From Bacillus sp. EB01 (GTDB taxonomy: Bacteria > Bacillota > Bacilli > Bacillales > Cytobacillaceae): a DNA stretch of 64,000 nt. Below, piece by piece: positions 9,051 to 18,280 of the stretch. The notes below the pieces were generated by a model. The model made no database searches. It was given only the letters and a program-made list of their open reading frames with translations, and was not told the origin of the DNA. Position 1 is the first letter of the stretch; each line of letters starts with the position of its first letter. The translations under genes and the position numbers were made by a program. The DNA lies in the NCBI RefSeq assembly GCF_000613125.1, contig NZ_HG964497.1, forward strand, positions 4,872,378 through 4,936,377. Reading direction: 5' to 3'.

Positions 9051-9893
9051 ATGGAGCGTTTACAAATTGGTGGAGTTGAACTTGCCTGGTTAAAGGGCGG
9101 TGTAACCCATATGGATGGCGGGGCGATGTTCGGTGTTGTTCCTAAGCCGCTATGGGAAAAGAAATATCCGTGCAATGAAAAGAACCAAATTGAATTAAGA
9201 TCTGACCCTATCCTTGTGCAATATGAAGGTAAAAATTATTTAATTGAAACTGGATTAGGAAACAATAAACTGACTGACAAGCAAAAAAGAAATTATGGTG
9301 CAACAGAGGAATCACAATTGGAATCGGACTTGGCCGAATTTGGTCTTGGCTATGAGGACATTGATTATGTCCTGATGACACACCTTCATTTCGATCATGC
9401 ATGCGGACTGACAAAAGTGGATGCTGAGGGGAATTATTCATCGTCTTTTCCAAATGCTAAAATAATCACTTCGCAAATTGAATGGGATGAGATGAGAAAT
9501 CCAAACGTCCGTTCAAAGAATACATATTGGAAGGAAAACTGGGAATCGATTGAAGGGCAGGTAGAGACATTCGATAAGGAGTGGAATCAAGGCCCGTTTA
9601 CCATGATCCATACAGGCGGCCATAGTAACGGCCATTCAATTATTTTAATCGAAGATGGCGGCGAGTTAGGGATTCATCTGGCTGATATCATGCCAACACA
9701 AGCCCATCAAAATCCGCTTTGGGTTCTTGCATATGATGACTATCCTATGGACTCAATTCCTGCCAAGCAAAAGTGGATCGCTCATGGGAAGGAAAACAAT
9801 GCATGGTTTTTCTTTTACCATGATGCCTATTATCGGGCAGTCAAATGGGATGAAAACGGAAATGTTATAGGGGAAGTAAAGAGGGAACGGTAG
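9051..9893 (+). CDS. ytnP: Metallo-beta-lactamase-fold hydrolase YtnP
   Basis: Probable quorum-quenching lactonase. B. subtilis YtnP hydrolyses N-acyl homoserine lactones and is reported to interfere with Streptomyces signalling. The 280-residue protein has the dinuclear zinc motif HLHFDHACG (His111, His113, Asp115, His116), a second His in [10 protein letters not shown] and a metal Asp in [11 protein letters not shown] 9051 has an AAGGAGGGA site 6 bases upstream; the longer frame to 8985 is rejected for that reason. It stands between the trmB terminator and a hairpin plus dispersed repeat. Confidence 0.88.
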   Translation: MERLQIGGVELAWLKGGVTHMDGGAMFGVVPKPLWEKKYPCNEKNQIELRSDPILVQYEGKNYLIETGLGNNKLTDKQKRNYGATEESQLESDLAEFGLGYEDIDYVLMTHLHFDHACGLTKVDAEGNYSSSFPNAKIITSQIEWDEMRNPNVRSKNTYWKENWESIEGQVETFDKEWNQGPFTMIHTGGHSNGHSIILIEDGGELGIHLADIMPTQAHQNPLWVLAYDDYPMDSIPAKQKWIAHGKENNAWFFFYHDAYYRAVKWDENGNVIGEVKRER

Positions 9894-9954
9894 TAACAGG
9901 AGACGCCTGGCACGATGGTATCCCTGCTTAAAGATAGTCGCTTTTGGCATTACT

Positions 9955-9982
9955 AAAAAGAGACTGGCTGGCTGCCAGTCTC
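9955..9982 (-). terminator. Hairpin, terminator for the minus strand (ytzB)
   Basis: 9-bp perfect stem (9960-9968 with 9974-9982). The A run at 9955-9959 gives a T tract on the minus strand, so it would stop transcripts from ytzB after reading through the repeat element. On the plus strand the T tract is missing. Confidence 0.65.
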
Positions 9983-9990
9983 AGTCTGAC

Positions 9991-10198
9991 GTCTAGCTCC
10001 ACAAGGAGAGCTTCGGCAGCATCACATCGCACGAAATTACGCGATAGCTCACTGGAGGAGTGCCTACGCGTGCGCAAACTTCAGGCCTCCTCCCTACGAT
10101 AAGTCATGCACGAATGCGCTTTCGCTCTTCGTGGTTCCTTTATCTTATTCGGAGCCTCCGTTTTGTACAGCGATGGTCAAGGCGCTTGCGCTTTTGTT
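9991..10198 (+). repeat. Modular intergenic element, copy 1
   Basis: Begins GTCTAGCTCCA and ends GGCGCTTGCGCTTTTGTT. It is a hybrid of the two sub-types: its first part matches copies 2 and 8, and its second part matches copies 5 and 9. The GTCTAGCT end is 8 bases from the hairpin at 9960-9982, and the other end touches the ytzB stop codon. It probably forms most of the ytzB 3' untranslated region. Confidence 0.85.
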
Positions 10199-10518
10199 TA
10201 TAACTTGGATACTTCCAGGATTGTGCCGGTTGTAGCATCTGCAACAAATTCAAACTGCTCTCCAGGTTGGGTGCTATCAGAAACCTGCCTGGTAATTCCC
10301 CCCCTGTAGACCCGGTAGTGGATACCATTTTTCTCAAATGGAAGTGCCTCCATATGAATCCACGAACCACTTACAGGACCGGAAGATTTGAACTGGCTTC
10401 TAGCATGGGAAAGGACTTTTTGTGCAGGGACATCCTTGTTATCTGAAATTACTTCGTTTACTGCATAGGCTGCCGCCGCTCCGGTTGCAGCTCCCAATAA
10501 AAAAGTTTTCCAATTCAC
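10198..10518 (-). CDS. ytzB: YtzB, PepSY-like protein with N-terminal membrane segment
   Basis: 106-residue protein. Residues 1-20 (MNWKTFLLGAATGAAAAYAV) form a hydrophobic segment likely to anchor it in the membrane. The rest resembles a PepSY domain, with a paired beta pattern GIHYRVYRGG and FVADATTGTILEVSKL. PepSY domains are thought to modulate peptidases or bind peptides, but no activity is shown for this protein. ATG 10518 has an AAGGAGGCG site. It lies between ytnP and ytoP as in B. subtilis. Its stop codon abuts the repeat element. Confidence 0.8.
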   Translation of the reverse strand: MNWKTFLLGAATGAAAAYAVNEVISDNKDVPAQKVLSHARSQFKSSGPVSGSWIHMEALPFEKNGIHYRVYRGGITRQVSDSTQPGEQFEFVADATTGTILEVSKL

Positions 10519-10712
10519 ATGAATCGCCTCCTTAACAGGATATTAATCGGTTACATTTCAATACCAGTATATCCTAGAATGGTGAAAGAACCCACTGAAA
10601 AAAGAAATGATATGGCATCCCGTGTGAAAGTTCTGTAAAATTGGGTGTATACATAAAAATTAGTTGGTATTTTAATGAGATTTATTTGTCCTTTGGAGGG
10701 AGTAGAACAGCT

Positions 10713-11786
10713 ATGAATCAAAAAACAATGGAACTGTTTAAAACATTAACCGAACTGCCAGGTGCTCCTGGTAATGAGCATGCGGTTCGAAGTTATATGA
10801 GAGAACGTCTTGAACCTTTTTCCGATGAGATTATTCAGGATAATCTGGGAAGTATTTTCGGGATTAGAAAAGGAAAGGATGGAGATCCAAAAATCATGGT
10901 TGCCGGCCATATGGATGAGGTTGGCTTCATGGTCACTTCCATTACTCCGAATGGAATGCTCCGCTTTCAGCCGCTTGGAGGATGGTGGAGCCAGGTACTG
11001 CTTGCCCAGCGAGTACAGATTATAACCGAAAATGGGCCTGTAATTGGTGTCATCGGGTCCATCCCGCCACATCTTCTTGATGAAGCGAAACGGAATAAGC
11101 CAATGGAAATAAAAAATATGCTAATCGATATTGGCGCAGATAATAGAGAAGATGCCGAAAAGGCTGGAATTCGGCCAGGGCAGTCCATTTTGCCTATATG
11201 TCCGTTCATTCCAATGGCAAATCCAAAGAAGATAATGGCTAAAGCTTGGGATAACCGATATGGCTGTGGTTTGGCAATTGAATTATTGGAAGAAGTAAAC
11301 GGTATTGACCTTCCAAATACATTATTTTCAGGAGCAACAGTTCAGGAAGAAGTGGGCTTAAGGGGAGCACAAACTGCAGCAAATATGATTAAGCCCGACC
11401 TTTTCCTCGCTCTCGACGCCAGCCCTGCCAATGATGCATCAGGAAACAAAGAAGAATTTGGCCAGCTTGGCAAGGGGACGCTTCTTCGGATCCTCGACAG
11501 ATCCATGGTAACCCATCGCGGGATGAGGGAGTTCATCCTGGATACCGCTGAGACGCATAAAATTCCTTATCAATATTTTGTTTCACCAGGAGGAACGGAT
11601 GCAGGACGTGTCCATACTTCACTTGAAGGAATACCAAGTGCAGTTATCGGTATTTGTGCAAGATACATCCATACTCATGCATCAATCATGCATGTTGATG
11701 ATTATGCAGCCGCGAAAGAATTGTTAGTAAATCTTGTCAAGTCTTTTGACAAAACTACAGTACAAACGATTAAATCAAATAGTTAA
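10713..11786 (+). CDS. ytoP: M42 family metallo-aminopeptidase (glutamyl aminopeptidase type) YtoP
   Basis: Tetrahedral-type dinuclear zinc aminopeptidase, likely trimming oligopeptides in the cytoplasm. Visible metal and catalytic motifs are [12 protein letters not shown] (His and Asp), AWDNRYGCG (Asp), [10 protein letters not shown] (Glu-Glu) and [11 protein letters not shown] near the C-terminus. Length is 357 from ATG 10713, which has a GGAGGGAG site upstream; the in-frame start at 10641 adds an unrelated hydrophobic stretch. It is a single gene, followed by a hairpin terminator. Confidence 0.9.
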   Translation: MNQKTMELFKTLTELPGAPGNEHAVRSYMRERLEPFSDEIIQDNLGSIFGIRKGKDGDPKIMVAGHMDEVGFMVTSITPNGMLRFQPLGGWWSQVLLAQRVQIITENGPVIGVIGSIPPHLLDEAKRNKPMEIKNMLIDIGADNREDAEKAGIRPGQSILPICPFIPMANPKKIMAKAWDNRYGCGLAIELLEEVNGIDLPNTLFSGATVQEEVGLRGAQTAANMIKPDLFLALDASPANDASGNKEEFGQLGKGTLLRILDRSMVTHRGMREFILDTAETHKIPYQYFVSPGGTDAGRVHTSLEGIPSAVIGICARYIHTHASIMHVDDYAAAKELLVNLVKSFDKTTVQTIKSNS

Positions 11787-11819
11787 TCTTATTTCTTGCC
11801 CGGTTACAGTTATGTTTTT

Positions 11820-11850
11820 GCCTTCGCTGCTTCTGGCCGCGAAGGCTTTT
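11820..11850 (+). terminator. Terminator of ytoP
   Basis: 8-bp perfect stem (11820-11827 with 11839-11846) followed by TTTT. Confidence 0.75.
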
Positions 11851-11881
11851 CGTTGTATTCGGTTAGAGTTGGAGGGAGCTT

Positions 11882-12409
11882 ATGAAAGTAGCAATTGGAT
11901 CAGAAAATCCCGCGAAAATCTCTGCGGTGCAGGATGTGTTCAAAGAGATTGTTGGGGCTGATTTCATTTCCTGTGATGTACCTTCTGGTGTTTCAGCACA
12001 GCCCTTTACAGATGAGGAAACAATAGAGGGAGCAATAAATAGAGCTCAAAAGGCTCTAGAAAAGGGTGACCTAGGCATCGGACTAGAAGGCGGAGTGCAA
12101 ATGACAAAATATGGCCTCTTCCTATGCAATTGGGGAGCGCTTGCTGAGCCTGGCCAATCACCTTTAATTGCCGGGGGTGCAAGAATCCGGCTGCCTGATG
12201 AAGTGGCGGGTAAGCTGCTGGGAGGAAGAGAACTCGGCCCAGTCATGGATGAATACACTAAAATGACAAATATACGAAAGACTGAAGGTGCAATAGGCAT
12301 CTTTTCAAACGGCCAGGTAGACAGAGCCACAATGTTCACACACATTGTTAAACTGCTATATGGGCAATATTTGTATCGAATCAACCTGCTTAAATTAAAT
12401 GGCAATTAA
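11882..12409 (+). CDS. Inosine/xanthosine triphosphatase family (DUF84, YjjX-like)
   Basis: House-cleaning nucleotidase that hydrolyses non-canonical purine nucleoside triphosphates such as ITP and XTP. The 175-residue protein starts MKVAIGSENPAKISAV, the typical glycine/Asn-Pro-Lys loop of the ITPase-like fold. It also has DLGIGLEGG and TRKTEGAIGIF-like segments (here NIRKTEGAIGIFSNG), diagnostic of DUF84. ATG 11882 has a TTGGAGGGAG site. It lies between ytoP and a lipoprotein gene, with only its own upstream terminator for separation. The substrate is assigned by family only. Confidence 0.85.
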   Translation: MKVAIGSENPAKISAVQDVFKEIVGADFISCDVPSGVSAQPFTDEETIEGAINRAQKALEKGDLGIGLEGGVQMTKYGLFLCNWGALAEPGQSPLIAGGARIRLPDEVAGKLLGGRELGPVMDEYTKMTNIRKTEGAIGIFSNGQVDRATMFTHIVKLLYGQYLYRINLLKLNGN

Positions 12410-12544
12410 AAGGTAGACTTGTCACTCATACCCAATGGGAGTATGATAAAAGAGAAATCTAAAATTGTCGGCCGGGGTGCAAAATTCGACTTTTTCCTTC
12501 TTGGGCAAAATCTGAATTGGCGGATCCTGCCGGGAGGGAAAATG

Positions 12545-13060
12545 ATGAAAAGACGATTTCCAATAGCAATTTTTATTATTGCTGCCATGTTGGTTTTGAG
12601 TGCCTGCGGCGGCCCTTCTTTTGAAAAAGAAAGAGAAAAAGCCAGAGTTGAGGCAAAAACTTCTTTTGAAGAAAAAAAGAAAAAAGCCAATCAGAAAACC
12701 GATGAAATTAGCTTTTACTTGCCGTTTGGATTCGAAGTTGAAGAGGTCAAGCCGAATAATGTCATTTTGAAAAATGGGGCAAAGACGTATATCCTTTTCT
12801 ATAACCCACATGAAGGCAAGGATAGCAGGGTGGTCTTTGATGCAACAACCCAGGCTTACAACGACCCAGAGGCGGTAGAAGAGTTTCAGGGTGAAGGCCG
12901 ATTGGGCTACCTAGTAATTAAACAGCTTGACGAGGGATTGAATTCGCTGACAACCGGAATAGGCGGTGTTAAAGTAACAACCGAAACCAAAACCGGAAGC
13001 CTTGATGACGAGGCGAAAGTACTGATGCGAATTGCTAATTCTGTAGAGATTAATAAATAG
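12545..13060 (+). CDS. Lipoprotein of unknown function
   Basis: 171-residue exported lipoprotein. It has a short basic start, a hydrophobic core (FPIAIFIIAAMLVL) and a lipobox LSAC at about residues 17-20, so it should be cleaved before Cys and anchored on the outer face of the membrane. A charged coiled-coil-like linker rich in Lys/Glu follows, then a beta-rich domain with SFYLPFGFEVEEV and FYNPHEGKDSR. I do not recognise the domain. ATG 12545 is preferred because GGGAGGG lies 6 bases upstream; ATG 12542 is one codon earlier. The reading frame continues to 12419 but without a ribosome site. Confidence 0.82.
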   Translation: MKRRFPIAIFIIAAMLVLSACGGPSFEKEREKARVEAKTSFEEKKKKANQKTDEISFYLPFGFEVEEVKPNNVILKNGAKTYILFYNPHEGKDSRVVFDATTQAYNDPEAVEEFQGEGRLGYLVIKQLDEGLNSLTTGIGGVKVTTETKTGSLDDEAKVLMRIANSVEINK

Positions 13061-13069
13061 ACGTTAATT

Positions 13070-13097
13070 GGGTGGCCGGCTGGCCATCCATTTTTTT
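13070..13097 (+). terminator. Terminator of the lipoprotein gene
   Basis: GGTGGCC / GGCCATCC hairpin with one bulge, followed by seven T. Confidence 0.7.
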
Positions 13098-13129
13098 AAT
13101 ATCAGAAATATATATTTTCTTTGAGAACT

Positions 13130-13337
13130 GTCTAGCTACACAAGGAAAGCTTCCCCGAAATTGCATCGCACGAAATTACGCGATAGCGTAATGAGGAGCG
13201 CCTAGCGCCTAGTGTACTTCGGTCCCCTCGTTACGATAAGTCAACATCGATTCGCTTGCACTCATCGTGTTTCCTTTATCTCCTTCGAGGCTCTCCAGTC
13301 CATACGGCGCTGGGCAAGGCGCTTTCGCTTTTCTTGG
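13130..13337 (+). repeat. Modular intergenic element, copy 2
   Basis: Starts GTCTAGCTACACAAGG and ends GGCGCTTTCGCTTTTCTT. It is close to copy 8 over its whole length, with the same CCCCTCGTTACGATAAGTC core. The GTCTAGCT end lies about 32 bases after the lipoprotein terminator. The remaining sequence of the 13061-13458 gap shows no gene. Confidence 0.85.
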
Positions 13338-13458
13338 TTTGTGTTCAGGCTGTTTGGGGAATTATAAAACAGGCGCGGGCCGTTTGATTAGACCTGCCGC
13401 CATTCGCTTGCTATTATGGAAACAAGGAATGACATGTGGCAAATAGGAGGAATACTTG

Positions 13459-13773
13459 ATGATACAATTAGAATCTATGGATCAATTTGAGGATCTAAAA
13501 AATACAGGTAAACATGTTTTCATGTTTTCGGCTGATTGGTGCCCTGATTGCAGGGTTATTGAACCAGTAATGCCTGATATTGAGGGACAGTTCAAGGATT
13601 TTACATTTGTCCATGTAGACCGGGACAAATTCATTGACCTTTGCCAGCAGCTTGATGTTTATGGGATTCCGAGCTTTATTGGTTTTGAAAATGGAAAGGA
13701 ACTTGGCCGTTTTGTAAGTAAGGACAGGAAAACCCCAGAAGAAATAACAGGTTTCATGACTGGACTTCGCTAA
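13459..13773 (+). CDS. ytpP: Thioredoxin-like protein YtpP
   Basis: 104-residue single-domain thioredoxin-fold protein. The active site is WCPDC at about residues 25-29 instead of the WCGPC of thioredoxin, and a cis-Pro motif GIPSF follows at about residue 73. It is likely a thiol-disulfide oxidoreductase in the cytoplasm, since no signal peptide is seen. ATG 13459 has AGGAGG 8 bases upstream; a TTG one codon earlier is possible. It lies directly upstream of ytpQ as in B. subtilis, but a terminator separates the two. Confidence 0.87.
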   Translation: MIQLESMDQFEDLKNTGKHVFMFSADWCPDCRVIEPVMPDIEGQFKDFTFVHVDRDKFIDLCQQLDVYGIPSFIGFENGKELGRFVSKDRKTPEEITGFMTGLR

Positions 13774-13784
13774 TGGACAATCTT

Positions 13785-13814
13785 CCATCTCTCTGCTTGA
13801 GATGGATTTTTTTT
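13785..13814 (+). terminator. Terminator of ytpP
   Basis: 7-bp stem CCATCTC/GAGATGG followed by A and eight T. Confidence 0.8.
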
Positions 13815-13926
13815 GGTCGAAAGACAGGGTTATTGGAATAACTATGTTTATAGCACTGACGGGAACAAAAACTTGTCAATTGGCGAGTTCTTCAGTAATT
13901 TACACTATTTATTGGGGGTTTAAAGG

Positions 13927-14730
13927 TTGAAAATGGACAGCCGGAAAATGCGGAAAATACTGGAGGAACGGCTAACTAAGCCCGACCGGAAGTTTATCCA
14001 TGATCGAGATAAAGATGAACTTAGAATTGAACATGAAGTAAGTGGAAAAGGAATAACCGTCTCTATAGGCGGGATTGTTGCAAAATGGCACGAACGAAAC
14101 GATACGGCAATCGAAGAGGTAATCTATTACATAGAGGAAGGCCTGGAAGCAATGTCGGGGCAAAAGGAAATAAGCGGGGAGATGAAGAAGGTATTTCCGG
14201 TGATCAGGTCTGCCTCCTTCCCGACTGAGCCAGAGGAAGGAAACCTTTTTCTCTACGATGAGCATACAGCAGAAACAAGGATTTATTATGCCTATGATAT
14301 GGGCAACACCTATAGGTTGATTGATACGAAGCTTTTACAAAAGGAAGGATGGGATCAGGGGCAAATTAGGGAAGTGGCTATGTTCAACGTAAGGTCACTC
14401 CCGGTACCGTTAAAGGAAGACAAGGTAGCTGACAATATTTTCTACTTTTTGAATACGAATGATGGATATGACGCGAGCAGGATCCTGAACAAAGGTTTCC
14501 TTGTTGAGATGCAAACGAGAATCTCAGGAACAATGGCGCTGGCAGTACCGCATCAGGACGTATTGATTATTGCTGATATTCGGAATGACACTGGTTATGA
14601 TGTTCTTGCCCAGATGGCAATGGGCTTCTTCGCAGCCGGCAAAACTCCAGTTACAGCTTTGTCATTCCTATTTGAAAATGGAGAGCTTGAGCCAATTTTC
14701 ATTCTTGGTAAAAATCGGCCAAAGAAATAG
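13927..14730 (+). CDS. ytpQ: YtpQ, DUF1444 protein
   Basis: 267-residue cytoplasmic protein of unknown function, conserved in Bacillaceae. The start is TTG 13927, which gives the conserved beginning [16 protein letters not shown], with GGGGGTTT upstream. The C-terminal half contains [23 protein letters not shown], broadly typical of the family. No catalytic motif is evident. In B. subtilis the next gene, ytpR, is missing here; sftA follows after a 235-base gap in which I see only a possible promoter. Confidence 0.82.
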   Translation: MKMDSRKMRKILEERLTKPDRKFIHDRDKDELRIEHEVSGKGITVSIGGIVAKWHERNDTAIEEVIYYIEEGLEAMSGQKEISGEMKKVFPVIRSASFPTEPEEGNLFLYDEHTAETRIYYAYDMGNTYRLIDTKLLQKEGWDQGQIREVAMFNVRSLPVPLKEDKVADNIFYFLNTNDGYDASRILNKGFLVEMQTRISGTMALAVPHQDVLIIADIRNDTGYDVLAQMAMGFFAAGKTPVTALSFLFENGELEPIFILGKNRPKK

Positions 14731-14965
14731 CTATCATGAATTTGCTGCTCATTAATAGGCACGCTCCGGTTCATCATGACTTTGTAAAGTGCAGTTTCAT
14801 TCATTTTCCAATATACATGCCCAAAGGACTGACTCTTAGTGAAAGTCCAATAGTTCAAAAGTCTGAATCGAGCTGTTTTTCGCTATAATTCGATAAATAC
14901 TGTCGAACTTTTTCGGAATCCTGTTAAAATACAATAGAAGAAGATTTCGGGAAAGAGTGATTGAA

Positions 14966-17900
14966 TTGAGTTTTATCAAGAATATTTACAATAAGTTCCT
15001 GAGCAATCAGGAAGAGGAAGACGTAGAAGTTGAAGATACGCCTTATAAGAGCCATTTGTTATCGACTAGTCACGCAAAAAAAGAAACGGAAGCCAGAGTT
15101 GCCTATGAGTATCCAAAAGGCAACTTCCGTTTTCCACTTATACCAGATAACCGAATTGCCAAGACAGAAGAATCAAAGGTTCGAAATGAGAATCGTAACA
15201 GGCGAAACCCGGTCAATGAAATTAAACAGGAGCCTGCCCAGAAAGAACGCCAAGTAAAAAAAGTTCGTCCGTTCACGCCTACTGAAATTCCATCACCTGT
15301 ATTCGGATATTTAAATCAAAAGAAAGATAAGCCGGAGAAGCCAGTAGTTGAGGAGCCAATCGTATATGAACTGAACGGTTTTCTGGATGTAGAGGAGTAT
15401 ATATCACCAGAGTCTCCGATACATATTAAAGTGCCCGGGAACGCCCCAGTACGTGAAAGTTTGCTAGCTGAAGAAGAAAATCTCAATAGCATCTTACCAG
15501 CTGACGAAAGATTTAATGTAAATAATCAGGATGATGCAGTGCGGAATAATGGGACTGCCTTTATGGATGTAGCTCCTGTTTCTGATGAAGGAATTAATCC
15601 TAAGATCACCAAAGGGCTCACCGGGGAAGAAACCACAATTCCATCTGTAATCGAACTAGCTGATCAAATTTTAGAAGAACAGGAAGATACAAATAGTGTT
15701 TCTGGTACTAATACTCAAGTCATAGCTGAAACACTTGAAGTAGTCGATGAAACTCCTATTTTGACTCACCTTGAAGTGGAAGTATCAAATGAAACTGAAT
15801 CTGGAATAACTGTTGCCGAAACAGCTGATATTCAAGTTGTTGCAGACACTCTGGAAGTAGTCGATAATGCTCATGTATTGACGGAACCTAAAGTGGAAGT
15901 TTCCAATGAGGCGGAAGCTGCAAAAAGTATTTCTGAAACTGCTAATATTCAAGGCATAGCTAATGCACTTGAAGTGGTCGATGAGAGCCCTGCTTTGATC
16001 CAAGTTTCCACTGATACGGAAGCTGCGATCAATGTTTCCGAAGCTGGGGACCTTCAAGTTGTTCCTGATACTCTAGAAACAGACCATGAAACCAAGGCTG
16101 TGACGCAGCATGAAGTAGAAGATTCCAATGATATTGAAGCTGAAAGAACTGTCTCTGAAGCTCCAGATATTCAAGTCATGGCTGAAACCCTTGAAGATGT
16201 TCGTGATACAGGAACTGACCTTGAAGTGGAAGAGGAAATTGAGACTGAAGGCCTGCAGGAACCGGTTCATCCGCCGGCTCCGATTGTTGAACCTGACATT
16301 CTACCCCCACAAAAAACAGAGCCTGAACAGAATTATGTAAAAGGTGATTCACTGCCTATCGATGGCAAGGAAGCTGCCCAGCTTGTAAAAGAGGAACATA
16401 AGAAAGAGGAAGACAGGCCAAAAAGAAGGTCGCATCTTCCGTTTAATGTATTGATGCTCAAAGATGATAAACGAAAACTGGAACAGCAGAAAACTGCCGC
16501 AAACCGCTCTATGCTGAATAAAGTGCCTGCCAAGCCAGAAAGCACATCTACTACCAATCCTCCTGATAATGATGAGTATGGAGATGTGTATAGTTTCCCA
16601 GGGGCCAATTTGCTTGATCCTCCAGTACATGCAGATGGAGATCCAGCCTGGCTCGATTCACGAAGGCGAATGCTTGAGGAGACTCTTCATAATTTTAATG
16701 TCGGAGCCAAGGTTGTCAATGTGACTCAAGGACCTTCAGTAACTAGGTTTGAAGTACATCCCGAACCGGGCGTGAAAGTGAATAAGGTAACAAACCTTTC
16801 AGATGACATTAAATTAAGCTTGGCTGCGAGAGATATACGGATTGAGGCCCCAATTCCAGGTAAGCATACAATTGGAATTGAAGTCCCGAATTCAACATCA
16901 CGTCCTGTAATGATTCGGGAGATAATTGACAGCTCTGTCTTTAAAGAGAACCAATCGCCCTTAACTGCAGTATTAGGGCTGGATATTTCCGGCAAGCCGA
17001 TTGTTACTGATTTAAAGAAGATGCCACATGGATTAATAGCCGGTTCCACTGGTTCTGGGAAGAGTGTCTGCATTAACTCCATACTTGTCAGCCTTCTATA
17101 CAAGGCAAGTCCGGATGATTTAAGACTTTTGCTAATTGACCCTAAAATGGTTGAACTAGCACCATATAACAGGATTCCGCATTTAGTCAGCCCTGTCATA
17201 ACTGATGTAAAGGCTGCTACAGCATCCCTGAAATGGGCAGTCGAGGAAATGGAGAGGCGCTATGAACTGTTTGCACACGCTGGTGTAAGGGAGATAACAC
17301 GCTACAATGACCTTGCCATGAAAACGAAACGTTATTCAGACAAACTGCCGTTCATCGTAATCGTTATCGATGAGTTGGCGGATTTAATGATGATGGCACC
17401 AGCAGATGTAGAAGAAGCGATTTGCCGGATTGCACAAAAGGCAAGGGCGTGCGGGATACATTTAATCATAGCAACACAAAGGCCATCTGTGGATGTGATT
17501 ACTGGTTTAATCAAAGCGAACGTGCCAACTCGTATCGCCTTCTCCGTCTCCTCCCAGATTGATTCAAGAACTATTATAGATATGGCCGGTGCTGAAAAGC
17601 TGCTTGGCCGTGGTGATATGCTGTTTCTTGAAAATGGATCATCAAAGCCAGTCCGGCTTCAAGGAACGTTCGTCACTGATGATGAGATTGACAAGGTAGC
17701 TGATTTTACTAGAGAGCAAAGAAGTCCGAATTATTTGTTTGAACAGGAAGAACTGTTAAAAAAGGCTCAAGTTACTGAGGAAGAGGATGAATTATTCTTT
17801 GAAGCGTGTGAATTTGTAGTTGAACAGGGAGGGGCCTCCACATCTAGTCTTCAAAGAAGGTTTAAAGTTGGGTATAACCGGGCGGCCCGGCTTATTGATA

Positions 17901-18007
17901 TGATGGAAGAGTCGGGATATATTTCAGGAGCAAGGGGATCGAAGCCTAGGGATGTCCTGATAACCGAAGCGGAACTTGAATCTATTCATGAAATTGGACG
18001 CCGGTAG
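14966..18007 (+). CDS. sftA: DNA translocase SftA (FtsK/SpoIIIE family, soluble)
   Basis: Septum-associated DNA pump that moves chromosome arms away from the closing septum. Unlike SpoIIIE it has no transmembrane domain, consistent with the charged N-terminus here. Order: N-terminal region (residues 1-250), a repetitive acidic linker (about 250-440), alpha/beta motor with Walker A GSTGSGKS (Lys699) and Walker B IVIVIDELADL, and a gamma winged helix at the C-terminus (GGASTSSLQRRFKVGYNRAARL). At 1013 residues it is longer than B. subtilis SftA (about 950), explained by the repeats. TTG 14966 fits the SftA start MSF...; GTG 14957 is the alternative. Confidence 0.93.
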   Translation: MSFIKNIYNKFLSNQEEEDVEVEDTPYKSHLLSTSHAKKETEARVAYEYPKGNFRFPLIPDNRIAKTEESKVRNENRNRRNPVNEIKQEPAQKERQVKKVRPFTPTEIPSPVFGYLNQKKDKPEKPVVEEPIVYELNGFLDVEEYISPESPIHIKVPGNAPVRESLLAEEENLNSILPADERFNVNNQDDAVRNNGTAFMDVAPVSDEGINPKITKGLTGEETTIPSVIELADQILEEQEDTNSVSGTNTQVIAETLEVVDETPILTHLEVEVSNETESGITVAETADIQVVADTLEVVDNAHVLTEPKVEVSNEAEAAKSISETANIQGIANALEVVDESPALIQVSTDTEAAINVSEAGDLQVVPDTLETDHETKAVTQHEVEDSNDIEAERTVSEAPDIQVMAETLEDVRDTGTDLEVEEEIETEGLQEPVHPPAPIVEPDILPPQKTEPEQNYVKGDSLPIDGKEAAQLVKEEHKKEEDRPKRRSHLPFNVLMLKDDKRKLEQQKTAANRSMLNKVPAKPESTSTTNPPDNDEYGDVYSFPGANLLDPPVHADGDPAWLDSRRRMLEETLHNFNVGAKVVNVTQGPSVTRFEVHPEPGVKVNKVTNLSDDIKLSLAARDIRIEAPIPGKHTIGIEVPNSTSRPVMIREIIDSSVFKENQSPLTAVLGLDISGKPIVTDLKKMPHGLIAGSTGSGKSVCINSILVSLLYKASPDDLRLLLIDPKMVELAPYNRIPHLVSPVITDVKAATASLKWAVEEMERRYELFAHAGVREITRYNDLAMKTKRYSDKLPFIVIVIDELADLMMMAPADVEEAICRIAQKARACGIHLIIATQRPSVDVITGLIKANVPTRIAFSVSSQIDSRTIIDMAGAEKLLGRGDMLFLENGSSKPVRLQGTFVTDDEIDKVADFTREQRSPNYLFEQEELLKKAQVTEEEDELFFEACEFVVEQGGASTSSLQRRFKVGYNRAARLIDMMEESGYISGARGSKPRDVLITEAELESIHEIGRR
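15713..16285 (+). repeat. Five in-frame tandem repeats in the sftA linker
   Basis: Units begin at 15713, 15830, 15947, 16052 and 16169, that is 117, 117, 105 and 117 bases apart (39 or 35 codons). Each starts near IQVVADTLEVVD and ends near SETAD. The units are diverged, acidic and low in aromatic residues, as in a disordered spacer. Confidence 0.85.
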
Positions 18008-18160
18008 GTTTGGTTTTATTTGGTTAATTTGTAGTATTCTTTATCAGTTTGGGTAAATACTTTAGAGTAACAGACACGTATTGGGACGCGTTCTAGTCAA
18101 AAGGACCATCCTTGCTTTCGTGCTTTAAAGAGTTTGTTTAATAGTGTCTGCCCGGCAAAC

Positions 18161-18170
18161 GTGTTATAAT
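18161..18170 (+). promoter_or_regulatory. Extended -10 promoter candidate for murC
   Basis: TGTTATAAT (TGN plus TATAAT, 18162-18170) lies about 110 bases before the murC start. No good -35 box sits 17 bases upstream, which fits an extended -10 promoter. This is inferred from sequence only. The 18008-18280 gap holds nothing else I recognise. Confidence 0.4.
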
Positions 18171-18280
18171 TCAATATTATATTGTTTCATTGGATAGTAC
18201 TGGGCTTTTTTTCCAATTAACAATTAACATTGGGCGTCATATACTGTGTTACAGAAAGATGTTTGTTGGAGGTTCTTTAT

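Noticed and set aside
10106-10370. Open frames on both strands over copy 1 of the dispersed element
   Set aside because: They are translations of a repeat with no ribosome site, and differ completely among the copies; not genes.
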